Assembly (NCBI GenBank): GCA_950075865.1
Contig: CATMVA010000002.1
Location: 125,053-189,052, forward strand
Source: an uncultured Oscillospiraceae bacterium
Lineage (GTDB): Bacteria > Bacillota > Clostridia > Oscillospirales > Oscillospiraceae
Reading direction: 5' to 3'
DNA length: 64,000 bases
Part shown: positions 1 to 15,000 of the stretch, piece after piece
How the letters are laid out: every line of letters starts with the position of its first letter
How positions within the stretch are numbered: position 1 is the stretch's first letter
The notes under the pieces: generated by a model
What the model was told of the DNA's origin: nothing
The model's input: only the letters and a program-made list of their open reading frames with translations
The model's database searches: none
Made by a program: the position numbers and the translations under genes

Positions 1-3000
1 CCGTGGACCTTGCCGTTCACGTCAATGGTCAGCACGGTGTTGGAGCTGGCCGACAGGGCAATATAGTTGCTCTCCCCCTCGGCGTAGGTCGGACCCACCA
101 CGGCGGCGTTCACAGTGCCGAACTGGCCCTGGTCATAGCCGCCGTTGGTGCTGGCGTTCTTACCGATGTTCAGCACGTCGCCGCTCCGGGTCAGGATGTG
201 GGTGGTGTTCTGGTCTGCCACGATGTCGTAAGCCTGAGCCCAGGAAGGCAGGCGGAGCCGCACCGGTCCAACGGTCACATTGGTGCTCTCGTTGGTGGTG
301 TTGGTGATGTCCAGCTTGCCGTAGGCGAAGGAGCCCATGCCGTAGACGTTGCCCATGCTGTCCAGCAGCAGGGCGTGGGTCTCGCCGGCGGCGATGTCCA
401 CAATCTCAGCTCCGTCAGGCAACACCTTCTCCAGCGGCAGGTTGGTGGGGCTCTCCAGCCACAGATAGTTGTCGATATAATCGTTCACCGGCTTGAAGCC
501 CAGCTGTCCGTGGGCATTGTCACCCCAAACAAAGACCTTTCCGTCGGTGGTGAGGGCCAGGGTGAAGGAGGCTCCTACCGCGATTCGGGACACGGTCAGC
601 TCATCCGCATCCAGGGGATCCAGCTTGAAGCTCAGCTTCTTGGGCGAGGTAGCAGTGATCACAGAGCTGTCCCGGCCAAGGCCCAGACGCCCGTTCTCAT
701 TGCTGCCCCAAGTCCAGACCGTACCGTCGTCCCGCAGGACCACCGAGAACTTGTCGCCCATGGCCACCTGAGGATAAGTGATGCTGGGCGTGTCCCCGGC
801 TTTCTCGGGCAGAGGCATAACATTAAGTTTAAAGAATCCGTAATATGTCTCTCCGTCATCAGCCGTGTACTCGGCCACAATGTAGGTCACACCGAAGGTC
901 TTGGCGGTGACCGTCACAGTCTTGCCGTCGGCCGAGATGGCGATGTCAGCCACCTCGGGATCCAGGGACTTGTAGCTCACCTGGGTGGCGTCGGTGACGA
1001 TGTTGTTGATGGTGGCGTTGATCAGGTTGAACCCGTCGGCCTTGATAAGCTGGAACAGCTCGGCATTCAGGGTCATGGACTCTTCCTTGAGCATGGTGTA
1101 CTCATAGTCCGTGAGCTTGTTCTCCCCGTTCACGGTCTCCATCAGATTCATGGTCAGCAGCTTCTTGTCCACGCCCACCTGGAGAGCCTTGGAGGTGCTC
1201 TCCCCGGCCAGGACATTCTTCAGAATGCCCAGCTGGTACTCGCTGTTGGAGCCCCAGGCCCAAACCGTGCCATCCTTCTTGACGGCCAGGCTGTGCTTGC
1301 CGCCGGCGGCCACAGCAAAGACGTTGCTCAACCGGTCGGTGACAAGGATCTTGCCCTTACAGTCCTTGGTCTTGGTGCACTCGTGATTGGGATTGGCCGC
1401 GTCGTTGTACTCCTCAGCGGTGTAGATGGCGCCGCAGACACTGCAGTTGTAATTCTCCACGCTGTCCTCCACCGTGGTGGGCACAGCGCTGTCCACCGAG
1501 GCGTCCTTGCCCCAGGTGTAGACCTTGCCGTCGATGCCCAGTGCGGTGATGTGGCTGTCCGCGACAGAGACCTCCATGACCTCCACGCCCAGGCTGACCT
1601 GGCCGGCGGCCGAGTAACCCTGGTTGGCGGTGACGGCGGAGAGGTCCTCCCCTGTCACCGGGTTGGAGATAGGCTCATAGTTGCTCCCGGTGCTCTCGGC
1701 CTCCCGGCCCAGCTGGCTGCTGGAGTTTTCGCCGAAGGTCCACAGAGTTCCATCCTTGCGGATGATAGCGGTGGTATTGCCGCCGGCCGCGATCTGCCAG
1801 GCGTTGTCCACCGTCACCTGCACGGGCGCCACCTTCTGGGTCATGTTGGCCCAGACGGTCCCGGAGGCGTTCAGCGCCTTGCCCACATTGGTGGTGGGCC
1901 GGCCGTTGCCCAGCTGGCCGTAGCTGTTGTCGCCCCAAGCGTACACAGTTCCGTAGCGGTCCATGGCCACAATGTGGGCGTCGCCGGCCGCCACCGCCAC
2001 GATATCCCGCAGGTAGGCGGAGGATTCAGCGGTGGAGGTGGTGATGATAGCCCCGTCCACATAGCCACCGGCCTCGGTTCCCTCGGGGTGCTCGTTGACA
2101 TTGCCGGAAGTCCAGGTGTAGTTGTAGTTCAGGTTGGCCTTGCCGGCGTACACCCGGGTGGGCAGCTCGATACTGGCCCGCTGCTCGTGAGCGTAGTCGA
2201 TATGGCCGTTCATGTCCACATAGTTGCTGTAGCCCGGCGGCGGGGAAGCCAGATAGTGCTTCAGCTCGTCCTCGCTGTCGGTCCGGTTGATACCCAGCAC
2301 GCCACGGGTGTTCTTGCCGAAGGTGTAGACAAAGCCGTTCTTGTCCACACACACCGAGAACCGGTCGCCGGCGGCGATGTCCACGATCTCGTGGAGATAC
2401 TCACAACTGGTCAGAGTGCCCGTGACGCCGCCCTCCGTGCAGCTGTCGCCCACATTGCCGGTGGTGTAGAGCTTGCCGCAAGCGTCGCAGACCAGGGCGC
2501 CGGACTGCTCGCCCAGGCGGACCCTGACGGGCTGATAAGCGGTAGTCTTGGTCCTGCCGTCGCCCAGCTGGCCGAACTCGTCGCTGCCCCAGGCGTAGAC
2601 ATAGCCGTCCTTACTGAGGGCCAGCATGTGGTCGGTACCCACAGCAATCTTGATAATGCCATCCAGATAGTTCTCCCCGTCCTCAGCCAGGACCTGAGCG
2701 GGCACATCGCTGAAGCTCTGGGCGGTGCCGGGCAGGTAATCGTTCATGCCGGTGCCGTCCAGCCGGTTCCGGCCCACGCCGGTACCCAGCTGACCGTTCT
2801 CGTTGCTGCCCCAAGTCCAGACGGTGCCGTCGGACATGAGGGCGGCCGAGAAGCTCTTGCCGGCGGCCACCATGGGCGTAGCTACCACCGAGGTATCAGC
2901 CTTGGCGGCGTTGCCGGCGGTGAAGGTGTCCACGATCTTCTCGTCGTCGGTATGGCGGTGCTCCATCTGAATGCGCTTCCACACCTGGCCCAGACGGTCG

Positions 3001-6000
3001 TTGATGGTGATGACCGACTCACGGTAGCGCTCGTCGGAGGTACCCTGGTAGACGATCCAGTCCTCCTTGGTCACGAAGTCGGCGTTGGCCGAGGTCAGGG
3101 TGATATCCTCCACTTTGCTGGTGGAGTTAGAGCTGCTGTAAAGCAGGTTGGTATAGAAGTGGTCGTGACGGTAGACCGTGTTCTTATCCACCACGAAGAT
3201 CTGGTCCCCTGTCAGGGTCAGCTTGCTGGGCAGCGGGTTTTCAGCGTCAAAGTGGTATTTATCATCCACAATGACCACGTCCTCCATATCGGGAACCATG
3301 ACAGCGGACATGGAGAAGATGGCGGGGGCGAAAAGCTCGGCCAGGATCTGGCTGCTCTCCTCCTTATTGGCGCCGTTCACCAGCTGGTCAAAGCTGAACA
3401 TGCTCAGCAGCTGAACAGTCATCTCGGCCGCGGTTTCGGGCTCCTCAGCCAGGATCTCCTGGATCTCCTCCGCCAGTCTGATGAAAGCATAGGAGAGCTC
3501 CAGGTTGGAGTCAGCGCCCACGGGCACAGGCGTCAGGGCCCGCTCGCCGCTGACATTGCTGCCCATCTGCCAGGCAGCGTTGGAGCCGGTGGCATAGATG
3601 CCGCCCTGAGCGGTGAGGAACAGGGAGAAGTCGGGACCGCCGGCCACCACGCCCTTGTAGTCGCTGGCTCTGTTGCTCATGGCGTTGCCGCCAATGTACA
3701 TCGCGCCCAAATTGGTCCGCTCCTGGGCGGTGTAGGAGTTGTAGACAGTGCCGTCGCCCAGCTGGCCGCTGGTGTTCCGGCCCCAGATATAGGCTCTGCC
3801 CTCCACCGTGACCGCCATGCCGTGGTAAGCGCCGGCGGCGATGTAAGCTACGCCGGTCAGCTCGGTCATGTCGTCCTTCTTCACGGTCCCGGCTACGGTG
3901 CCGTCGGCAGCCACGCCCCGGCCAAGCTGGCCGTAGCTGTTGCCGCCCATGCTGTACACCTTGCCGTCACTGCCCAGAGCCAGGGTGAAGTCGTTGCCCG
4001 CGGCCACGGCCCGGAAGTCAACACCGGGCACCGAGAAGCCGGAGACATTGCCATTCGCCAGGTAGGCGATCCGGCTGCCGTCGGGGCTGATGGACATATC
4101 CTGAGCATAGGTGGACGTGGCGCTCCAGCCCGAGCCGGAGGGCGTGTAGACCTGACCGCCCGAAATCAGGCGATAGGCGCTGCCGCCGGCGTAAACCGTG
4201 CTGCCCTCGCCCATGGCCTCGCCGAAGGGTCTGGCGTAAGCCACTGTGTTGCCCTGGCCGTCATTGACGTGGTAGGGGGCGCCCCAGCGGTAGGCCTGGC
4301 CTTCGCTGTCCACCGCGATGCCGAAGTTGCTGCCGGCGGCGATGGAGACGATATTGCGCAGGAAATAATGGTTCCGGTAGCTGTCCTCCAAGGAGACCTG
4401 GACGGGCACCATCTGCTTGCCGCCGATGACGCCGTTGCCCAGCTGGCCCTGGCTGTTGTCGCCCCAGGCCCAGACCGTGCCATTACCCTTCAGGGCCACG
4501 GCGAAGCCGTCGCCCGCCACCAGCATGGGCTGGGTGAAGGTATAGGTCTCGGGCGTATCGCCGGCGTTGGGCTGCTCGTCGTAAGGCTTGATGGTCAGAG
4601 TGACCTTGCGGAAAGCGCCGCTCTTCCGGTCGGTGACCGTGATAACGGCCACGCCCACAGCGTCCTTCAGCGGGGTGATGCGGAACTCATTGTCGCTGAT
4701 CTTGGTGATCTCCACCAGCCAGCTGTCGGTGGTGACCGCAATGTCCATCTCGGTCACGGCGCCGCCGGCGTTGAAGACATTTATGCTGTTGGCGGTCATC
4801 ACGTTGATGCCCGAGAGGGTCAGACTGCCGTTGTTGTAAAGGTCCACAGCGGCGGCGTCGGTGGTGTTGCCCACGTTCATGTGGAGCTGGGCGGCGGTAG
4901 CGCCGGCCAGATTCACCTGAGCGGGTATGCTGACGCCGGACACCTGGGTGCTCTGACCCAGCTGTCCCTCCCGGTTGCTGCCGGCAGCCAGAATGAAGCC
5001 GTCGTTGCGGATCATAACGGTGTGGTCCTCGCCGCCCGCAATGGCCCGGATGTCGTCGGCGTAAACGTTGGGCATGGCCACCGTCTTGTTGGCCTGGGCT
5101 CCGTCGGCCAGCTGGCCGTTGGCGTTGCCGCCCCAGGCGTAGACCTTGCCCTCAGCGGTGATAGCGAAGGAACTGTCGGCGCCGGCCGCAATGGAGGTCA
5201 CCTTATCCAGGGGCCTGGTCACCACGTTCTCGGTGGTCAGGACCAGAGTGGGATAGTAGTGGTCCATCTCGTCGCCGGTACCCAGACGGCCATAGTAGTT
5301 GTAGCCCATGGCCCAGACATTACCGTCCTCAGTGAGGAGCAGGGTGTGGGCGTCGCCGGCCGCGATATCCACCACCCGGTGGTCGTGGCTGAAGGCGTAG
5401 AGCTCCTCGGCCAGGACCTCGCGGACGTAGTAGTCGGTGCGGTGGTCGCCGGTGTCGCCCCGGCCCAGCTGACCATAGTCGTTGTCGCCCCAGGTGTACA
5501 CGGCTCCGCCGTAAGTAAGGGCCACAGCGTGGCGGCCGCCCGCGGCGATCTTCAGCACGTTGTCCAGCTTATAGGGGGTGTTGATGGCAGACTTCTGGAA
5601 GCCCAGCTGCTCGTCGCTGCTGGAGTAGCCCTGGACCTGGACGGGAGAGGGCACGTCCGCGGTACCGGACACGCCCACCTGGCCGTACTCGTTGTTGCCC
5701 CAGGCCCACACCTGGCCGTTGTTGTCAATGGCCAGGCTGAAGGCGTCGCCGGCCGCCACGGTGCGCAGGTTGCCGAAGCGGACCCCCTCGGTCAGCTCGG
5801 TGAGGTGCCCGCCGCAGACCGTGATGGCAGCCTCCGTGTCACCCTCACCAGGCACCATGGTCTCCTTGGTGCAGCGACCACTCTCAGGCATGGTAGTGTA
5901 GCTCTCGCCGCAAACGTCGCAGACATAGCCGGCCACGTTGGTGCCGATGACCACCCGCTGGGGCAGGGACACGCTGTCGGTGTCACCGGTGCCCAGTTGG

Positions 6001-9000
6001 CCGTCCTCGTTGTAGCCCCAGACCCACAGGTAGCCCCTGTCGTCCACCGCCAGGGCGTGGAACTGACCGGCGGCGATGGCCTTGATCCTGGGCACGTAAC
6101 CCAGGTTATCCTCCTCAAAGAGCACCTGGCCGGGCTCATAGGTGCGGTCGCTGAACAGCTCCCGGCCCAGCATACCGTTGGCGCCATCGCCCCAGCTCCA
6201 GACTGTCCCGTCAGCCTTCAGGGCCAGGGTGAAGCCATCGCCGGCGGCCACTACGGGAGCGTAGTGGTTGCCCGCCTCGGCGTCACTGCTCCGGTCGGAG
6301 AGCACATGGATGGTCAGGATGCCGATGGTCTCCACCCGCTCGGTGGCCCGGTTGTTCCGGCGCACCAGGATGGTAGAGGTGCCGGTGGCGCCCTCGTGCG
6401 GCGTCACCACGCCCTCGGCGGACACAGCCACCACAGCGTCGGAACGCACCAGGGTGCCGTCGGCGTCGAGGATGTAGTATTCCAGATCCTTCTCCTCCAC
6501 CGTCTGCTCGGTGGGATAGAGGGTCACGGTAAAGCTCTCGGGCACGGTGATGGTCTTGCTGTTACCCACATTCAGATCCAAGGTAGTTCCGGGCTTGTTG
6601 TCCATCACAAAGCTGGTGGTCTTGTCGCTGAGCCGGATGGCGGGCAGGTGGGCCACCGCCCGGACGGGCAGCTCCTTGGCGCTCTCGTTGGGCCGGGCGC
6701 CGGCGACAAGCTCGGCGTCGCCGTCCTTGTCACCCAGCTGGCCATAGTCGTCCTGGCCATAGCCGTAGACCGAGCCCTCGTAGGTGACGAACATCATGTG
6801 GTCGTTGCTGGCCGTGACCCCGATGGCCTTGACCATGGGATCGGTCTCCTCCACGGGATCGGTCAGAGTGGAGATCATACCGGCAGCCTCGCCGGCGGCC
6901 ACCCTCACCAGGTCAGCGCCGTCCACATCCAACTGGGCGTAGACCCCGCCGTCGGTATCCAGCAGCGCCAGGGCCTGCGCCCGGGCGGCGATCTGGTAGA
7001 TAGTGGCGTCCTCGTCCATGCCGTCCACGTCCAGCTTCTCAGCCAGCCGCTTGTCAGCGCCCTGATAGCTGCCCCAGACCCAGACCTGATTCTCGTCGTC
7101 CAGTGCCAGGGAGAAGTTGGCGCCGGCGGCGATCTCCAGCACATTGGTCAGGGCCTCGGTCTCACTGATCATGACCTTCTCGGGCCGGTTGGCGTTGGGA
7201 TCCAGGGCGTAGGTCTTACCGTTACCCAGCTGGCCCAGGCTGTTGTCGCCCAGAGTCCAGACCGTGCCGTCCCGGCGCAGGATGGTGGTGTGATCCTCGC
7301 CCAGCGCCACATCCAGTACGCCGCTGAAGCGGACCTGCTCACCGGTGAGGAAGTTGCCCTTGTTCATCTTATCCCGGCCATTCCGGCCGTCGGCGGTGGA
7401 GCCCCACATATAAAGGCTGCCGTCCTTGGTCACCGCGGCGGCATGGCTTCCCTTGGCCGCGATCTTCTCAACACTGTTGATGTAGGACTCGATATGCTCG
7501 TTGCTCTTCACGTCGCTGCCCAGAGACTTGGGCGTGGCCGAGAAGGTAGTCAGCCGCTGGAGCACCTGCTCGGGGGTGCCCAGCTTGTGGTCGGTCCGGG
7601 TGTCGTTGCCCAGCTGGCCGTCGGCATTGTAGCCCCAGGCCCACACATCGCTGGTGTGGGTCACGGTCTGGGTCACGTCGTCCACCGTCTCGACTTCCTT
7701 CAGGATCAGCATGAACCGGTCGCCCATGGCGATCTGGGTCACGCCGGTGAGGAACCCGGTGGGATCGTTCTCATCCCGCACCTGAGTGGGCACGTTGATG
7801 GTGGTCTGGTCGTAGTCGCTGCCGCTGGCCAGGAAGTCCAGAGCCCTGCCCTGCTGGCCGGTCAGCGCGTTGTGGCCCCAGGTCCACACCGTGCCGTCGG
7901 CCCGGAGGGCGGCGGTGAACGCCTCGCCGGCGATGACCACCGGCATGGCGATAGCGCTCACATGGTTGCCCGCCATGGCATACTCGGTACCCATGTCGGC
8001 CTTGCCGAAGCCCACGGTGATCCGCGCCATCTCCTGCACGGCAGTCCCGTCCACGGTGGGCAACTCCACAATGATGTCCAGCTTCATGCCGGCCACCGCC
8101 ACGTTCCAGTCGATATTGGCCGTGGCAAAGGCGGGTACGCCGTTGGCGTCGTTCTCGATAGTGAACCCGGTGATGGCGTTGGGATTGCTGGAACGGAAGC
8201 GCAGCCGCTTCTTCTGGTCGTCGGTCAGGCTGGCCCAGGCGGCCTGGATCAGCACGTTGAAGTCGTCGATCTTCTCGATGACGATCTCGTTGATATCGAT
8301 ACGCACAGTCTCCCGGTTGGCCTCGTTATCCACCTTCAGAAGAATGTCGTAAGGCGCCTCGTAGGTCCGGTTCAGGATGGAGGTGGCGTCCACGATCACG
8401 TCCACCTTATTGAGCCGCAGCACGCTGGTGCTCTCCATACCGAAGCCCACCTGCTTGGGCTTCACGGTATTGGGCAGCTCATCCACATCGTAGCCCGAAC
8501 CCAGCTGGCCTTGGGCGTTGTCGCCCCAGCTCCACACGGTACCGTCGGCTTTGATGGTCACCAGCGCCGTGTCAGTGAGAGCCAGGTCGTAGGAGTTCCA
8601 GGGCAGCAGCTCCTCGATGCTGCCAGGCACCACACCGGTGCGCTCGTAGCCGCTGTTGGGCGTGATCACAAAGCCGTTCGTCGCGGTGACCGTAATGGGC
8701 ACGCGTCCGCCGCTTGCGTTCCGGCCGTAAAGGGTGCCGTACTGATAGGTGGTGCCGCTGCTGCTCATGGCGGCGGACAGAGCACCGTTGGTGGCCACCT
8801 GAACGATCTTCTCATCCTTGTCCGCCACAGGCACATCCACCTCCACCGGCCGCCTGACAAAGGTGTCGGTCACAGCCGGGGAAACTTCCTTGTTGGTGTT
8901 GTCGCCGAAGGCGAAGACCCGGTCCCGCTTCCCGTCGGCGTCAGCGTGAGTCGAAATGGTCACGATCTGATCCGCCAGGTTGCCGGCGTTCAGCTCCACC

Positions 9001-12000
9001 ACCTGGTCCAGATACTTGCCGATGTAGTTGTCGTCCGTCTCCTCGGCCTCGGCCCGCAGGACCAGCATGGGCGTACGCTGGTAATAGCTGGCCCAGCTGG
9101 TGCCGCTGTACTGATTGTTGGCAGTCATATAGTAGAGCCACCGGCTGCCGCCCTTGTCGCTGCCGTCATAGCCCCGCTCCTGGTTGGTGTTGACCCGGTC
9201 GGTGTCGCCCAGGTCATAGCTCCAGCTCCGGGAGGTCTCATTGTACACCGCGCCCCAGGTCATGACCTGGCCGCTGGCCAGCAGAGCGGCCGAGAAGCCC
9301 CGTCCGGCGGCGATCTGGATCACGCCGGTCAGATACTGCTCCTTGGCGTTGGCCTGGTTGTTCACCAGGCTGTCCCTCTCCACCTGGACCGGAGTGGAGT
9401 AGTAACTGCTCCGGTACCGGGTACCCAACTGCGAGGTGCTGTTGTTGCCCCAGGACCACACGTTGCCGTAGGCGTCCAGGGCCAGAGCGTGGTCATAGCC
9501 GGCGGCGATGGCCACGATGTCGTGGAGATAGGTCTCGCCCAGCTCGTTGGTCTCACTGGCGGCCTGGGTGCCCCGGAGCACCCGTACCGGGAAGAACTCA
9601 TGATGGTCATGAGCCTTCCAGGCGGTGGGATTGCCGTAGCGGTCCCAGGCGATGGCCTCCCACCAGGGCGTCTTGTTCTGACCCAGGATGCCGTTGCCGT
9701 TGTAGCCCCACATCCACACGGTGCCGTCGGCGCCCAGGGCCATGGCGTAGTTGCTGCCCGCGGCGATATCCACGATATCGGTCAGGTAGCCCATACCGCC
9801 CTCGCCCCGGAGCTGCACGGGGGAGATCTCATAGTTGTTGGGGGTCTTGTTGGCGCCATAGCTGCCATAGCCCACGCTCACATCGGAATCGGTGTAGTTG
9901 TAGTTGCCGTCAGCCATCTGGCCCCAGCGGTTGTCGCCCCAGCCCCAGACCGTGCCGTCGGCCTTCAGGGCCAGGGCAAAGCCCACCCCGTCGGTGCTGG
10001 TTCCATAAGCCACCTTGGGAGAGGTGGTCCGGACCACCTGGGCCCCGTCCACCACGGGGATGACCTCCAGGCGGAAGACACGGGTAGTGTCGGTGGGAAT
10101 GTGCCGCACCAAAATGGTCACGGTGCCAAAGGCCCGGCCATCGGCCGCCTTCACCAGGAACTGCCCATTGGCAGTATCCTTCTCTACCGTGGCGATGGTG
10201 GGATTGGAGGAAAGGATCTCAAAGTCATCCATGGTCCGCTGGTCCACGCCCAGCTTTTCATAGCTGTCGTTGGGCACGCCGTAGGGCCGCACCTTGGTGG
10301 AGAAACCGGGGATCAGGAACCGCTCCAGGCTGTCCAGAGAGATGGCCACGGTGTCGCCCTCGGTCGCCACCAGCTTGCCCTCGTTGTCCAGCCGGGCAGT
10401 GGTGCCGTTGATTCTGACCGTGCTACCGCCAAGGCCGTTCTCCACATCCTGGAGAACCGTCTTTGTCTGTGTTCCGGTGACGGACAGCTGGCCCAGATAC
10501 AGGGAGTTCTGGTCCTCGGCGCCCACCCGGACGGGGGTCTCAGCGCTGAGCAGCTTGAAGTTGCCCATGTTGCCGCCCCGGGCGGCGAACTCGCTGTCGG
10601 TGCCGCCGATGGCTCTGGCGGTGGTGGTGCCCACGCTCCAGACGCTGCCGTCGGTGCGGATCATGGTGGTCCGCTCCCCGGTCAGGGCCATGGTCACCGC
10701 CATGCTGAAGGCCTCTTCCCCGCCCATATGGCTGGTGATGGCGGTGGAATACTGCTCCACCGTGCCGGCGGTGCCGTCATAGTTCCGGCTCTCGCCCTGA
10801 GCCATGACGGTGTACTCGTCGGTGTCCACCGTGGTCCCGGTGGTCACGCCGGTGCTGAACTGGCTCACCGTCTGGTTGGCGGCGCCCCAGCTGTAGATCT
10901 GGCCCTTGTCGTCGATGATAGCCGAAGCGTCGTCGCCGGCCGCCATGGACATGATTTGGATGTCGTCGAAGGCGGACAGCCGCATGGGCTCGTTCACGAT
11001 GGCGATGCCGAAGGCCGGCGTAGTCTCGGTCCCCTCCACATACTTCTGGGACTGGATCAGCTGTCCGCTGGTGTTGTCGCCCCAGCCGTAGAGATGGTTG
11101 CTGCCATCGAGAGCCAGGAAGTGGTCGTCGCCGGCCGCGATGTCCACGATACCCTGGAGATAGTGGGTGCCGTTCTTCTGTTCGCCGTGGAGCACCTGGG
11201 TGGGATAGATCCGGCTGACGGTGGTGCCGTCGCCCAGCTGTCCCTTGTCGTTCCGGCCCCAGGCATAGACCGTGCCGTCGGCCAGCAGGGCGGCCACGGC
11301 GGTATCCGCGGTGGCCAGCTTCACCACCCGTGCGGTGCGGTTGGGGGTGGCGGTGGCGGCGGTGGCGTTGATGGCGTTGGAGCCCAGAACGGTGGCCGCC
11401 TGGCCGCTGGTGTCGCCCAGGTGGTCGGTGCCGCCGGGGCCAAGGACCATGGTGGGCACGGTGGCGTACAGGCTGCCCGTATTGGTCCAGTCCACACCGT
11501 CATAGCGGTACACGCCGTCGCCCGCGCGCATAAATTCGGGGTTGAGAAGCTTCCGGCTGGCGATGTAGGAAGTGTTGCTGGAGTAGGAGCCCTGGTACCA
11601 CCAGCTGTTATAGGCGGTCGTCATATGACCGGTGATGAAGTCCAGCCGGTCGGTATATTCCACGCCGCTCTGGATATCGCTGCTGGAGCTATAGTAGCCA
11701 CCGTTGTTGCCCCAATAGTACACGTTGCCGTCCCCGGACAGGGCCACGGCGTAGTCCCGGCCCGCGGCCAGGGAGACCGCGTTGCTGATATTGCTGACCT
11801 TTGTGGGGAAGTAGGAACCGGCGTCATTGATGCTGTAGCTCGTAAAGCCATACCCATCATGGTCATGGCAACATACATACACGTTGTTATAGGTCCCGTT
11901 GCCCAGCTCGCCGTGCTCGTTGTAGCCCCAGGCGTACACATTGCCGTCCTTGTCCATGGCATAGCTGGTGAAATCGCTGGCGGCGATGGCCACGATGTCG

Positions 12001-15000
12001 TGGAGGTATCCGCCGGCGGCGCCGCTGGCGCCCGAATACCAGGTGGTGCTGTCCTCGCTGCTGATGGCCCCGTGGCCGGACCGGACGCCGCTGCCCTGCG
12101 CGCCCGACACCACCTGCTGGGGTGCCGCGTAGCTCCGCTGGACACTGTAGCCCTGCTGGTCATAGGCCCGGGTGGCGAAGTTGTAGTGGCAGGTGTCGTC
12201 CCAAACATGGCTGTGGGTCTCGTAGATCTTCACCCGGGTATTCCAGCTGTCGGCGATGCCCAGCTGTCCATACTCGTTGGAGCCCCAGGCCCACACGGTG
12301 CCGTCCTCCTTCAGGACCAGGGTGTGGTTCTTGCCCGAGACCACCATGGGCGTGGTCACCGTGGTCCGACCGCCATCCTTGTCCACGAAGGTGGCCCGGA
12401 TGTTGACCTGGAGGTCGGCCTCGGCCACCACATAGAAGGAACCCGCCACCACGCTGCCGTCAGCGTTCTTCTCGGGAGCCCAGACCTGGAAGCGGATCAC
12501 GGCGGTGCCATAGTTCCGCTTGTAGCTGCCGTCGTCGTTCCTGGCCGCCTCGATGGTGAAGCTGCCGTTGCCGTTGTCGCTGACCGAAGCGATATTGGTA
12601 TTCATGGAGGTGGCGGTCACATAGCCGCCATTGGCGGTATCCACCGAGCGCAGCCAGTTGCGCGGAATGATGGCGGTGCCCGTGTTCTCCACCCAGCTGT
12701 TGATATTCAGGGTCAGCTTCTGGCCCTCGGTCATGCGGATACGCCAGGCCGCGGTATCCACATCGCTCCAGTCCACAAAGCTCAGGTCGGTGCCCAGCAC
12801 GTCGCCCGAGGCCCCAGCTGTACCGTACCTGCCGCCGTTCAGGATCTCGGCGAGGGTGTAAAGGGCCGTCGGCACGGCAGGCGTCGTGTCGCTGGTATCG
12901 CCGGTGTCCCCGGTGTCGCCCTCAGTGCCCTCTCCGGGCTCCTCAGGCTGGGTCATGGGTCCAACGGTCACCACAGTGCCGTCGGCGTTAGTCAGCTCTG
13001 CGCTGTCGATCCAGGCGTAGCTCTGATACCGGTAACCGGCCATCACGGGGGTGGATGCCGTCACATTGTTGTTCTGATAGCCCGAGGTCTGGGTCACCAT
13101 ACCCAGCTGGCCATAGGTATCGTCGCCCCAGGCCAGCACGTAGCCGTACTCCTGGCGGGCGTCCTTGGAGGTCAGGTTGCCCACGTTCAGCAGAGCGGCG
13201 GCATGGGTGTAGCCGGCCGTAATGATCTTCACGTCGGTGAGATAGCCGCTCGTCTCGGTCTGCTTGTAGCCCGAGGTGATGTCCTTGTCGGGAGCGGTGC
13301 TGGTGGTGCCGTCCCAATCGGGATCGGCGGTCTCACCCGCCTTCACGAAGATGGGCAGGGTGTGCTTATCCTGGTCCACCGTGCCCTCACCCAGCTGGCC
13401 GAAGTGGTTCCGGCCCCAGGACAGGACCCGCTGGTCGCTGGTGATGGCCAGGGTGTAGCCCTCGCCGGCCTCCACCCGCTCCAGGGTAGGCATCTGGTGG
13501 TTGGTGTTCTCCATATCGCCCAGGTTCACATCGGGGCTGGTGGATTCCTTCACCCGCATGGGCATCAGGGCCCGCTCCAGGGTGCCGTTACCGATGCCCA
13601 GCTGGCCATAGGCGTTGGAACCCCAGGCGTAGATCTCCTGCTTGTTGTTGTCGTCGGTACGAGTACGGATGGCCACCATGTGGTCCACACCCACCGCCAC
13701 GTTGGTGATCAGGTTCAGGTTGCTGCCACCGTCAGCGTTGTAGCTGGCGCCCCGCATGACGGTGACGGGCAGGGGAGCGTCCTTCCGGGAGTTCTGGCCC
13801 AACTGGCCCTCGGCATTGGAACCGAAGACCCACAGGTCACTGTTGCCCAGCACCACAGCGGACACATTGCCGCCGGCGGCGATGAGCAGGGCGCCGGACA
13901 GGTAGCCCTGGCCCAGCTCGCCCTTGACCTGCTCGGGCGTGGTGTGGAGGTACAGGTTGGCGTTCTTCTTCTCCACATTGGTCCAGTGGGCGTCGCTGAT
14001 GGCGGTGCCCAGCTGGCCGTTGTAGTTGGAGCCCCAGGCCCACACCGTACCGTCGTCGGCCAGAGCCAGGGTATGGCTGGCGCCGGCGGCGATGGCCACG
14101 ATGTTGGTCAGGTACTGGTATCTCTGGAGCTTACCGGTGCACATGGTGTTGGCGGTCACCTTTTCACAGGTCTTGCCCACCTCGCCAGTGCGGTAGTGGG
14201 TACCGCACCGGTCGCAGATGTAAGTCTCCTGGGTGCCGGCCAGAACATGGACGGCGTAGGTCTTGTTGGTCCGGTCGCCCACGCCCAGCTGGCCGCTGTC
14301 GTTGCGGCCCCAGGCGTACACGTCGCCGTCCAGGCTCAGGGCCACGGCGTGATCGGTACCGGCGGCCACCGCCTTGAAGCGGATCTGCTCGGTGGTGTTG
14401 ATAGCTCCGTCGGTGTCCCGGACGGTGCCCAGATAGTCTCCGTTGGCGTCCAGCACCCGCTGGGGATTGGGGGTGGATTTGGAGCCGTAGATGTTGTTGG
14501 TAGCCGAGCCCACATAGCCGATGGATCCGGCCACGTTGGCGGCCGCCCGGGTGCCCTGGCCCAACTGGCCATAGTTGTTGTGGCCCCAGGCCCAGACCGC
14601 TCCGTCGCCGTCCAGGAACACGGTGAAGCTGGAGCCGGCCACCACGTTGGGAATGATGGCGTCGCTGGACTCCTGGAAGTTCACCTCGATAGCGCCCACG
14701 TAGCTGCCGGTGACCAGAACATAGTTGCCCGCACCATCCACATGGATCTGGCCGTAGTCGCCCGTAACGGTGCCCACCACCGCGTTGGTGGTGCCCACAC
14801 CGTTGTGGTTGTAGTAAGCCGCCCGGGAGGTGATGGTGGACCGGCCCAGCTTGTGGTAGGTGTTGTAGGTGCTGGTGACCTCGATCTTGCTGGTCACCGC
14901 CAGGGGATCACCCACCATTCTCACCGCGGCGATATCCTCGTTGGAGGTGGACAGAGCCCAGGCCTCGTCAGTGGTGGGCAGGGTCAGGTGCATGGGATAG